The translations under genes were made by a program, and so were the position numbers. From positions 24,379 to 88,378 of the forward strand of contig NZ_LGTE01000014.1 of assembly GCF_001263415.1 (NCBI RefSeq): a DNA stretch of 64,000 nucleotides, written 5' to 3'. Positions 34,401-41,472 of the stretch are shown piece by piece (the first letter of the stretch is position 1; each line of letters opens with the position of its first letter). The notes below the pieces were generated by a model. That model saw only the letters and a program-made list of their open reading frames with translations. It had not been told where the DNA came from and ran no database searches. The DNA is from Thermincola ferriacetica (GTDB taxonomy: Bacteria > Bacillota > Thermincolia > Thermincolales > Thermincolaceae).

Positions 34401-35486
34401 GGTTGTTATAAGCAAATCAGAAATGTAACCCAGGTTTAAAGCCCCTGCAACAAAACCGCGAAGTTTATCTTTTTGCACAATCGGAATTCCCATGATAACT
34501 ACCGGCTTGGCGTTACCTACCCGGGCCAGAAGCACATCACTTATCACAGGTTTCAGGGTAGCCCGCATATCTTTGTAATGCTGACGGTCAGCAAAGTTCG
34601 CACCCAGGGAAAGCTTGCCGTTCTCCCTATACGGCGCAAATGTTATGGCCGTAGCCTCAATATTATCTACATGCACACGGTCAAAATAAGTAAAAGAGTC
34701 TTTAATTTGCTCTGTGGCCTTCTGTAGTTCTTTAGTAGGCTGCATGTTGGACTGGAGAGCAATCTTTCCCAAACTGTTTAATGCATGCAGATGTTCGTAG
34801 CGCCAGGTAATCAAATGAGCTACAATTTCTTTCGCCTCTCCGGTAATATGTATTTTGTTTCCTGCTGTGAACTGCCGTTGTTGCCTGTTGTTGTTGACTG
34901 CGGTAAATATCAGGGCAGGAATTAAAATAAAGGCCATAAGAAGATTAAAGACCGTCTGATAAAAAGAAACCTTTCCCTTCTCTTCAGAGTTGAAAACCCA
35001 TCGGGAAAGCGGCAGGTGGTTTAGGATCAGACTGGCCACCAGGGCGTTGAATATACCGTTAACACCGAATTTAAGAGTAACCACCAAAACTTCATCCAAA
35101 TTTAAATGTAGTAAAAAATAATTAACCAACCAGCCCAAGGGGAGGCCGAGAAAAAACCAGAAAAGGCCGTCGGCCAATACTAAATTTTCGTTCTTGCGGC
35201 GGAAATAAATGCCTACAAAAACCGCTTCCAGAATGCCGATAATGAGGGGACAAAACTCCCGTAGCCAGAAAAAAACGGAACCGTATGAAACAGTAGCTGC
35301 CACCACGCCCCAAAAAACCCCGTATAAACCTATCACCAATAACACGGCGATACTGCCAAAAAGCAGATTTACGCCGGGAACTAACGGAAACCCGCCAATA
35401 TTACCGGCAATTCCAAGCATTATTAAAATGGCAAGAAAAATTGCAGACCGTACGGATGAAATCCCCAGTTTGCGGCCAATCAACAT
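31437..35486 (-). CDS. Membrane sensor with Cache, HAMP, three PAS, GGDEF and EAL domains
   Basis: About 1349 residues. Order: multi-pass membrane region (1-200), extracellular double Cache-like sensor (about 215-445), membrane segment, HAMP (about 480-540), three PAS domains (about 560-680, with a CYKAYEGREQVCPGCP motif; 690-800; 815-925), GGDEF (RLGGDEFTLLL) and EAL (MEALIRWRH, then DDFGTGYSSL). The GGDEF and EAL signatures look intact, so it may make and degrade cyclic di-GMP. Start at ATG 35486 with GGAGGG five bases upstream; the frame extends to 35525 without a better site. Single-gene unit. Confidence 0.9.
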   Translation of the reverse strand: MLIGRKLGISSVRSAIFLAILIMLGIAGNIGGFPLVPGVNLLFGSIAVLLVIGLYGVFWGVVAATVSYGSVFFWLREFCPLIIGILEAVFVGIYFRRKNENLVLADGLFWFFLGLPLGWLVNYFLLHLNLDEVLVVTLKFGVNGIFNALVASLILNHLPLSRWVFNSEEKGKVSFYQTVFNLLMAFILIPALIFTAVNNNRQQRQFTAGNKIHITGEAKEIVAHLITWRYEHLHALNSLGKIALQSNMQPTKELQKATEQIKDSFTYFDRVHVDNIEATAITFAPYRENGKLSLGANFADRQHYKDMRATLKPVISDVLLARVGNAKPVVIMGIPIVQKDKLRGFVAGALNLGYISDLLITTRHSDEMDITLLDRNNKVIASTRPALRPMQRYKPKLAEKNLPANNVYHWLPPDDGKLTELARWQNSRYVYESSVAPDIPWKLAIEIPFAPYLKEMLHNTTDYLAGMLGFTLVAFLLGSLLSKHLTGPLAKLASVTTDLPCRISNREEIKWPYSPFTEMNSLVVNFRSMAGKLQQNFLELQQARMKAEEEKNKIEAIVAGIGDGISIQDREYRVIYQNKILKELMGEAVGQYCYKAYEGREQVCPGCPVAVSIKQGIIQTVERCPVSKRGLLCVEITSAPLKDAAGKITGAIEVVRDITERKKTEELLRQQSAAMRASMDGMAILNTNGEYTYMNEAHARIYGYANPAQLIGKTWHILYDEEERDRFEKEVLPGLYKQGYIRTEAVGRKADGSFFPQEVSLTLIEGGGTVCVVRDITERKQAEQAIWEEKERAQVTLHSIGDAVITTDGQGIITYLNPVAEVLTGWTNDEACGRPLLEVFNIINETTGQVVENPVTKCLREGNIVGLANHTVLIHRSGRRYAIEDSAAPIKNREGEIIGVVLVFHDVSEKRNMIEQLTHQAYHDPLTDIPNRVLFNDRLNVALAHAKRNNEMLAVMFLDLDRFKLVNDMLGHSIGDRLLQEVAKKLSICLRKGDTIARLGGDEFTLLLPQIKSEKEAAKIAQKILKVFQKPVTLSGHEFYITASIGVALYPSDGEKAEILMKNADTAMYRAKEQGRNTYQLYTPAMNKKIVERMAMENSLRHALERRELVVYYQPLVCIRTGRITGMEALIRWRHKELGLVPPAEFIPLAEETGLIIPIGEWVLRTACAQNKAWQDAGYMPVRVTVNLSAYQFQHQNLVNTVAKTLKQTGLHPQYLELEITESIAMQDVDYTVDVLRKLREMGVQIAIDDFGTGYSSLRYLKRFPINTLKIDRSFVRDIACDPNDAAIVSTIIVLCRNMNLKVIAEGVETEEQLNFLKNQHCYEMQGYFFSQPVPEKEFEELLKRYNMP

Positions 35487-35687
35487 AATGCCCTCCAGCG
35501 CCATAAGTTTCCAGGTAAAGAACAATTCAATATATTTTTCGACATTTAGTAATTTTTTCCTTCACAAATCAAGATATTGTGAGCGTTTTTTACCTGTTCA
35601 AAATATCAACTTTTGTATCGTTCATTTTGATGCAGGGGCATAAGCATTTGTTTGTAGGGCCATAACTAATTCCGAATAGGCGCCAAA

Positions 35688-35717
35688 TTGACTTGCCTGT
35701 CCATATCTTGCTATAAT
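35688..35717 (+). promoter_or_regulatory. Sigma-A promoter of the small 55-residue gene
   Basis: TTGACT (35688-35693), 18-bp spacer, TATAAT (35712-35717) with an extended -10 TG. It implies a leader of about 65 bases before the start at 35789. The rest of the 35487-35788 gap shows no other element. Confidence 0.7.
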
Positions 35718-35788
35718 TTTAACTGTACTAATACTCCCATCTTTTATTGACGCTTATCAAATGCCTAATATGAAAGGGGAGGCTTTTC

Positions 35789-35956
35789 ATGGATAACCGG
35801 GCTCAGCAGCAGAATAACTGTAATCACTGTTCGGTAAGTAATCTGCGGAAATTGAAAAAAAATTGGCTGGAAACACAAAATGAAGAAGACAGGGTAAAAT
35901 ATTTGGAAACTTTAAAGCGCTGCAATGCTAAATTAGTTGATGACAATGAAATATAA
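35789..35956 (+). CDS. Small cysteine-containing protein, 55 residues
   Basis: The ATG at 35789 follows GGGGAGG by six bases, with a good promoter upstream and a strong terminator twelve bases after the stop, so this very small gene is likely real. The product is hydrophilic and mostly helical with a CNHC motif near residues 11-14 (QQNNCNHCSVSNLRK) and one further cysteine (KRCNAK). I recognise no family. A metal-binding or redox role is possible from the CXXC but unsupported otherwise. Confidence 0.65.
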   Translation: MDNRAQQQNNCNHCSVSNLRKLKKNWLETQNEEDRVKYLETLKRCNAKLVDDNEI

Positions 35957-35963
35957 CTGCAGT

Positions 35964-36006
35964 AAAAGAACAAGCCGGGATTTACCCGGCTTGTTCTTTT
36001 ATTTTT
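35964..36006. terminator. Bidirectional terminator
   Basis: A 12-bp GC-rich stem GAACAAGCCGGG/CCCGGCTTGTTC (35968-35979 and 35985-35996) with an ATTTA loop, T-rich on both sides. It serves the plus-strand small gene and the convergent small membrane protein, whose stop it overlaps. Confidence 0.88.
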
Positions 36007-36196
36007 TCCTTGGCCTGAGAAAATAAATCAGCACTACGGCAATGGCAGTCAAACTAAAAATCTTCATTCCAATAGCCAAAGACTTCAGTTGGACTATCGC
36101 TATAGCTAAGAGAATGAGCATATAGCGGTTCCAACCCTTTTGAAAATAAGCGGCTACCAGGCATCCCACAACAATTAATCCGAAAATTGCCAACAT
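35999..36196 (-). CDS. Small membrane protein, 65 residues
   Basis: Mostly hydrophobic with about three short membrane segments (MLAIFGLIVVGCLVAAYF, YMLILLAIAIVQL, IFSLTAIAVVLIYFL) and a basic RPRKK tail that should be cytoplasmic. An AAAAGGAG ribosome site lies before the ATG. No family recognised. Confidence 0.65.
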   Translation of the reverse strand: MLAIFGLIVVGCLVAAYFQKGWNRYMLILLAIAIVQLKSLAIGMKIFSLTAIAVVLIYFLRPRKK

Positions 36197-36244
36197 GTCT
36201 GCTCCTTTTCATCAAGTTAATAGTTATTAAATATTTGACAAGGC

Positions 36245-36373
36245 AGGGTATTTTCCTCCTAAAGGTACAAACCTATTGCCACAATACTGTCATGCGGGGA
36301 TATCGCTTGGATTTTCAGACCATGCAGATACCCTGTACCGTCCCGACTTTCGTGGTGGTGTCTGGCGGTACGT
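36245..36373 (+). ncRNA. Structured leader, candidate cis-regulatory RNA
   Basis: The segment before the GltB-like gene has competing pairings. GGTACA (36264-36269) can pair with TGTACC (36334-36339), and AGGGTA (36245-36250) with TACCCT (36329-36334). The same 36335-36340 bases can instead pair with CGGTAC (36366-36371), which is followed by a T-rich stretch. An inner CATG/CATG pairing (36291/36321) is also possible. The segment matches no riboswitch consensus I know. It is more GC-rich than the rest of the 36197-36466 gap. A TTGACA at 36235 may be a -35. Confidence 0.35.
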
Positions 36374-36466
36374 TTATTTATACAAAAATTGCCTTGAATA
36401 GAGAAAAATATAGTGCGTTATAGTTGGGAAAATTAATTTAGGAAAATATCCGGGAAGGTGGCACCG

Positions 36467-37921
36467 ATGAAAAAAATATGGGAAAAAGTGTTTTTCTCGT
36501 CTTTAGCAATAGCGCTGGGGTATCAGGGAGCCAGGTTTCTGGCCAGAAAAATTATCCATGATGTAAGCACCGATGCCATAAGTACGATTATGACAGACCT
36601 TTATGATGAGAATTTGTGGGAGTTTGTTTCAGCGACAACTAAGTTTGGACCACAGGTTATCGTAGAAACCAATTTACGCTCGCAGGAAGGTCAGATGATC
36701 AAACGGCCACTGGGTTCTCCCAAGAAATTTCCAAGCCTCGACCAATTAATGTTTAATATAGGACAGCTTCATATAATGCCTACTCCCCTTGAGCAACCTG
36801 TGGATACTAAAGTGGTTATAGGTAAAAACTGCAAACATCCTTTAATTATAGACCTGCCTATCATGGTCTCCGGTATGGCATTTGGTGCAGCCCTTTCGGA
36901 AAAAGCCAAAGTAGCCCTGGCTAAAGGAGCCAGCATGGCCAATACAGCAACAAATACAGGCGAGGGGCCTTTTCTGCCAAGCGAAAGAAAAGCAGCCAAA
37001 AAGCTAATATTACAGTACAACAGGGGAAAGTGGAATAAGAGTGATGAAATCCTGAAACAGGCCGATGCTATTGAGATTCAAATTGGCCAAGGGGCTACTG
37101 GCGGGACAGGGCATAAAAATAACGTTGGAATAACCGACTTTAAACTGGCAAAAGGTTTTGGAGTACTTCCCGCTCAAGATGCTGTACTTCATGCACGGCA
37201 TGCCGAAGTCAGCACTCCATCGGAGCTTCCCAAACTTGTGCAAAAACTTAAAAGCGTAGCCGGCGATATTCCTATTGGCGTTAAATTTGGCGCCGGTAAG
37301 TACCTGGAAATGGATATGAAATGGGCAATCGACGCAGGCGTTGATTTTATCACAATAGACGGCGCCGAAGCAGCCACCAAAGGGTCCGCCCCCATACTAC
37401 AGGATGACTTTGGCATCCCCACTATTTTTGCCATTAACCGCGCCGCTCAATTTTTGCAAAAACAGAACTGCCAGGACAGGATTTCTCTGATTGCAGCCGG
37501 CAAAATCCGGACACCGGGAGACGTACTAAAAGTTTTAGCCTTAGGGGCAGATGCAGCTTATATTGGCGCCATTGCTTTATTTGCCATGTCCCATACTCAG
37601 GTATTAAAACCTATCCCCTTTGAGCCGCCCACTCAACTTGTTTATTATGACGGAAAATATGCAGATAAGTTTGACATAGCATCGGGAGCAAAAAACCTGG
37701 CTAAATTTCTCAAGTCCTGTAATGATGAACTGATAGAAGGTATCAGGGCACTGGGCAAAACATCTGTCGGTGAAGTCAACAAGGACGACCTGGTAGCGCT
37801 GGATGACATTACGGCGAAAGGTGTAGGAGTACCTTTAGCCTATGAGCCATGCATCACGCCAAATATTTATAACAAAAAAATTCCCCTCTCGACTGAGGGG
37901 AAAAGACATGAGGAAGGTTAA
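36467..37921 (+). CDS. FMN-binding glutamate synthase-family protein lacking the Fe-S cysteines
   Basis: About 484 residues. The barrel matches the FMN/synthase domain of GltB (PF01645): MVSGMAFGALSEKAK-like block, TNTGEG, IEIQIGQGATGGTGHK, ITIDGAEAATKGSAP and LIAAGKIRTPGDVLKVLALGADAAYIG. In true glutamate synthase a cysteine cluster binding [3Fe-4S] follows this last block; here the sequence reads ALFAMSHTQVLKP, with no cysteine. An N-terminal hydrophobic stretch (FFSSLAIALGYQGARFLA) may anchor it. No GltD or amidotransferase is near, so it is probably not a normal glutamate synthase. ATG 36467 follows AAGGTGG. Confidence 0.85.
   Translation: MKKIWEKVFFSSLAIALGYQGARFLARKIIHDVSTDAISTIMTDLYDENLWEFVSATTKFGPQVIVETNLRSQEGQMIKRPLGSPKKFPSLDQLMFNIGQLHIMPTPLEQPVDTKVVIGKNCKHPLIIDLPIMVSGMAFGAALSEKAKVALAKGASMANTATNTGEGPFLPSERKAAKKLILQYNRGKWNKSDEILKQADAIEIQIGQGATGGTGHKNNVGITDFKLAKGFGVLPAQDAVLHARHAEVSTPSELPKLVQKLKSVAGDIPIGVKFGAGKYLEMDMKWAIDAGVDFITIDGAEAATKGSAPILQDDFGIPTIFAINRAAQFLQKQNCQDRISLIAAGKIRTPGDVLKVLALGADAAYIGAIALFAMSHTQVLKPIPFEPPTQLVYYDGKYADKFDIASGAKNLAKFLKSCNDELIEGIRALGKTSVGEVNKDDLVALDDITAKGVGVPLAYEPCITPNIYNKKIPLSTEGKRHEEG
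37874..37902 (-). terminator. Terminator of the mtaB operon, inside a convergent gene
   Basis: The stem TTCCCCTC/GAGGGGAA with a six-base loop is followed by seven T on the minus strand, about 80 bases past the stop at 37983. It lies within the last codons of the convergent plus-strand gene, so the two transcripts overlap at their ends. Confidence 0.8.
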
Positions 37922-37982
37922 AGTTAATGCCAAGGTAAAACCCTGGCTTTTGCCTGCTATATATTTACCGGCCGTAAAACAT

Positions 37983-39623
37983 TTAGTTATCAACCGGCTT
38001 ACCGGCTTCAAAAGATATCATGGAAAATTTAAACACTTTTTCAGGGCAGTTTTGTTCACAGCGTTTGCAGGCGGTACCGTTGCAACGGTCAGGTCGCAGC
38101 ACTAATACCGAATCTGTATCTTCCGAGAAGGAAAGAGCCTTTTCCGGGCATTTCTCAATACATGTTCCACATTTTGTACACCCGGGGAAATTGATACAGC
38201 AAGGATAGCCTACAGAATCGATATAAGCAACTCCCTTGTAGCCCAAATCGGGAATATCACGCTCATAAAGTTTGATAATTTTAGCATTCTGAACAGGTTT
38301 AATTAACTCAGGAAGGTTATAAAACTTGCTAAAACGCCGGTACTGCTCCCAGGGCATCCCTTCGCCCCAGAGAGATAGTTCGAGTAAGTATGCCTTTTCA
38401 AAAACTTTAGATTCTGCAAACATGCAGTGATTGGCCCTCAGTTTACGGGCCAGGGCCTGAAGTTCCCAGAGCCGTTCAGGATCAAGGACAATGTCTCTGG
38501 CCATAGCAAGAGAAGTGTTCCCCACCTGATATATTTTTTCCGCCCCCGGGGGTACCAGACCGATCTGCAGGGCCTTTGCAGCATTTACGTACGTTCCGGA
38601 GGCTCCCGCCATGTATGCTGTCTTAATATCAGAAAGCTCAATACCGGCTTCACTGGCCAGCGTTACAAATCCTGCTCTTATTGCCCCAATAGCTTTGCCC
38701 GCTTCAACTATGTCGTGCTCGCTGAATGAAACACGGGGCCCCAGATGAAGCCTGCTATCGGGAGTTTTTATGTGCGGCAGACGGATGAGATTTGCTGCCA
38801 TGGCCTCATAAAGAATGGCAATAACACCGGTGCCGGTAATTCCCTTGATGGGGGCCGTTCCCTCCTCGATAACCCGTTCTGACGTAATATCCACCAGGTC
38901 GCCGGATGTACTGTTCAGCTCACTGTCAAGAACCAGGCACCTGTAACCCACCTTTTCTTCGGTAAGGTCATGTATTGCCCCCGGAGCCGCCAGCATGCCA
39001 AATTCAATATGCTGGCCCTCAAGAGCCGGGCCGGCGGCACAGGAACCCGTTATAATACGGTCACCTATTTTCAGAGCCATTTCCGCATTGGTGCCATAAT
39101 CAGTAACCAGGGCGATTTCTTCTTTCTCCAGCAATCCTGACTTTACCATCATGGCAAGAGCATCAGCGCCAATTTCATGCTTAACCGCCGCCGGAATAAA
39201 TACGTCCACATTTGGAGCCAGGGCCAGTCCGCGAACCTTGTCGGCCGGTAAAACTTTGGCATCCCGGTTTGGCGGTACAATGCCCAGAGCTTTTTTCTTT
39301 CTTTCCCCGGCATAGGCCAGGTCCCGGATTTCAATTTCTTCGAACAGGGAAAGTTGAATGGGATTACCACACACTGCCAAACGGACAATGTTTTCCCTAG
39401 GCACTCCCAGTCTGTCAATAAGCTGGTTTACTGTATCTATTATAATACTGTGAGCTTTATCTAGCCCGACTTCAATGGCAAAAGTCAGGTGATCCATCAC
39501 GTTGGCCCCGGGTAAGGGGTGGCGGGCAGTAAGAACAGTAGCAAGAATTTTCCTCTTTTCAAGGTCAACGGCCTGTCCTCTGAACCCACTGGTGCCCAAG
39601 TCAAGGGCTATTCCTATTTTCAA
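37983..39623 (-). CDS. RamA-like reductive activase of corrinoid proteins
   Basis: 546 residues. The N-terminal two thirds are an ASKHA/DUF4445-type ATPase (IALDLGTSGFRGQ, VTDYGTNAEMAL, AGPALEGQHIEFG). The C-terminus has two [4Fe-4S] motifs (CTKCGTCIEKCPEKA and CNGTACKRCEQNCPEKV; a CCINFPGC lies just before). This layout is that of RamA, which reduces the Co(II) corrinoid back to Co(I) at the expense of ATP. It lacks the N-terminal [2Fe-2S] domain of the other activase in this cluster. It starts at a TTG after GGGGGTGTG and is the last gene of the mtaB-mtaC operon, so MtaC is its likely client. Confidence 0.88.
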   Translation of the reverse strand: MKIGIALDLGTSGFRGQAVDLEKRKILATVLTARHPLPGANVMDHLTFAIEVGLDKAHSIIIDTVNQLIDRLGVPRENIVRLAVCGNPIQLSLFEEIEIRDLAYAGERKKKALGIVPPNRDAKVLPADKVRGLALAPNVDVFIPAAVKHEIGADALAMMVKSGLLEKEEIALVTDYGTNAEMALKIGDRIITGSCAAGPALEGQHIEFGMLAAPGAIHDLTEEKVGYRCLVLDSELNSTSGDLVDITSERVIEEGTAPIKGITGTGVIAILYEAMAANLIRLPHIKTPDSRLHLGPRVSFSEHDIVEAGKAIGAIRAGFVTLASEAGIELSDIKTAYMAGASGTYVNAAKALQIGLVPPGAEKIYQVGNTSLAMARDIVLDPERLWELQALARKLRANHCMFAESKVFEKAYLLELSLWGEGMPWEQYRRFSKFYNLPELIKPVQNAKIIKLYERDIPDLGYKGVAYIDSVGYPCCINFPGCTKCGTCIEKCPEKALSFSEDTDSVLVLRPDRCNGTACKRCEQNCPEKVFKFSMISFEAGKPVDN

Positions 39624-39640
39624 TCAGTCACACCCCCGGT

Positions 39641-40588
39641 TTAGCCTTTTTGGCAATTCATAAACTCAGTATTTAGTAATTTCTTCGACAAATCGGTCCC
39701 TATAACAATTAACTTACTAAAGGTGTATTCTTTTTCCAGAAAGGACTCACTAACCTCACGGGAAACCAGGTCAAAACGAACCCACTGACTGCCGGCAACC
39801 CGGAATATTCCTTTGGCCCGGTCAACGGACCCATACCAATTGTCACTCAAGCGACCAAAAAATTTCCTCAGCCTGTCCACATCAAACAGATTGCTGCTCT
39901 GAACACTGAACTGTCCATACTCTTTTAACGGCAGGTCATGAAGGTGTTTACCGGTTGCACCGATATTACCGGACAATACATTATTTAGGGCCGTTTCCGG
40001 TAGTACAGCCGGTTCAGATAAATCTCTATGCAAAACCTTTCCGAAGCTGGTCAGCAGAACCTGCCCGGAACAGTTTGTTTTCCTGATAATTTCGCGGATT
40101 AATCCCAGTTGTTCCGGACTGACTTTATCACATTTGTTAACTAGTATTATCTGGGCCGATTCCAGTTGTGTTTCCACAAACCCTCGGTTTTTTTCCATGT
40201 TCTCCATAAAAGTACCGGCGTCCAAAACCAGAATCACCCTGATATTTTCAATATATTTTTCCAGGCTGAGACTTTCCAGAATGCCCAGCAGGTTTTTTAT
40301 CGTCGCTGCTCCTGTGGGCTCGATATATAACCTGTCAGGTTTGAACTTTTCGGCTATTTCCCTGATCTGATTACGTAAATCTGCTTTCAGCGTACAGCAG
40401 ATACAGCCGTTGGGCAGTTCAACTACATTCGCATCATGCCCTGTCAACAGGTCTCCGTCTATACCGACGGTACCAAATTCATTGACCAGTACTGCCACCT
40501 TTTCAGAAGGATTTTTCGTTTCAAGCAGATTGATCAGAAACGTTGTTTTTCCTGCACCCAGGAATCCGTTTATCAAATCTACCTTCAT
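39641..40588 (-). CDS. CobW/G3E family GTPase
   Basis: About 315 residues of the CobW/UreG/HypB G3E family. Walker A is GFLGAGKTT (near residue 7), the metal-binding motif is GCICC (near 60), Walker B-type VLVLDAG, and the guanine motif NKCD. The family handles metals, including cobalt for cobalamin. Between mtaC and the activase gene it probably helps load or maintain the corrinoid or the zinc of MtaB; this is inferred from context. The ATG at 40588 follows an AGG-type site; the frame runs upstream to 40654 without one. Confidence 0.87.
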   Translation of the reverse strand: MKVDLINGFLGAGKTTFLINLLETKNPSEKVAVLVNEFGTVGIDGDLLTGHDANVVELPNGCICCTLKADLRNQIREIAEKFKPDRLYIEPTGAATIKNLLGILESLSLEKYIENIRVILVLDAGTFMENMEKNRGFVETQLESAQIILVNKCDKVSPEQLGLIREIIRKTNCSGQVLLTSFGKVLHRDLSEPAVLPETALNNVLSGNIGATGKHLHDLPLKEYGQFSVQSSNLFDVDRLRKFFGRLSDNWYGSVDRAKGIFRVAGSQWVRFDLVSREVSESFLEKEYTFSKLIVIGTDLSKKLLNTEFMNCQKG

Positions 40589-40654
40589 AACATACCTGCC
40601 TTCGGGGGAAATTTGCCCGGGCCCGACAAAGCGGTCCCGGGCGATGGATAACAA

Positions 40655-41404
40655 TTAGCTATTCCATTTTTCTCTTATCTGCATCCAGTCCATACCGTTA
40701 ACTGCATCACTGGCCATCCCCGGCGCCTGAGACGCATCTTTTCCATAAACCCCCAGCTCATAACCCTGGACATATTCATTGGATACGGCACCGCCGCCGC
40801 AGACAAACGGAATTTTGTAGCCTTCCTTGATAAGCCGTTTGGAAATCTTTTCAAAGGCCGTCATGGTAGTTGTCATCAGAGCGGTACCGGTTACCATAAC
40901 GGGATTGTATTTCTTAACGGCGGTAATAACTTCATCAACCGGCACGTCTTTACCCAGGTCAACAACCTCAAACCCATTGGCCCGCAGCAGAGCATTGACA
41001 ATTTTCTGGCCCAGGTCATGGATGTCGCCCTCAGCAGTGTGGGTAACAACAGTACCTTTCTTTTCCACCGATTTACCCAGTTTCTTTTCACATATTTCCA
41101 GCCCGATCAACATGGCATCAGAAGCAACAATGGCCTGAGGCAGATAATACTCACCTTCGTCCCATAACCTACTGACCTCGTTCATGCCCTTGATCAGACC
41201 TTCATTGATAACAACCATGGGATCTTTGGTTGCAAGCGCTTCATTTACTGCATCCACAATATTGTCACTGTCACCTTCCAGTACACACTGTATCACTTTC
41301 TGGAGCGCGGCGTCCTTACTGCTGAGTTTTGCCCCTTTTGCATCCCCAGTGCCAACCAGGTCATACCTAACAAAAATATTTGAATAATTGGCGACTGTTG
41401 CCAT
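40655..41404 (-). CDS. mtaC: MtaC, methanol-system corrinoid protein
   Basis: 249 residues: an N-terminal helical cap (about 30-120, ending DEGEYYLPQAIVASDAMLIG) and a cobalamin-binding Rossmann domain with the base-off signature EGDIHDLGQKIV (D-H-G; His is the lower cobalt ligand) and the VCGGGAVS loop. It accepts the methyl group from methanol via MtaB. It lies 68 bp after mtaB and is preceded by GAGGGACAAAG. A close paralogue sits upstream, beyond the sigma-54 promoter. Confidence 0.9.
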   Translation of the reverse strand: MATVANYSNIFVRYDLVGTGDAKGAKLSSKDAALQKVIQCVLEGDSDNIVDAVNEALATKDPMVVINEGLIKGMNEVSRLWDEGEYYLPQAIVASDAMLIGLEICEKKLGKSVEKKGTVVTHTAEGDIHDLGQKIVNALLRANGFEVVDLGKDVPVDEVITAVKKYNPVMVTGTALMTTTMTAFEKISKRLIKEGYKIPFVCGGGAVSNEYVQGYELGVYGKDASQAPGMASDAVNGMDWMQIREKWNS

Positions 41405-41472
41405 CTTTGTCCCTCCTTATTATTATTTAGGCGGCTCTCACATGCTCATCAAATTATAGCGACAAATTGTTT

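Noticed and set aside
36467..37921. Assignment as gltB, the glutamate synthase large subunit
   Set aside because: The amidotransferase domain, the [3Fe-4S] cysteines and a neighbouring GltD are all missing.
37842..38105. Plus-strand frame continuing after the GltB-like gene
   Set aside because: It overlaps the end of the RamA-like gene and contains the operon terminator; no ribosome site or domain.
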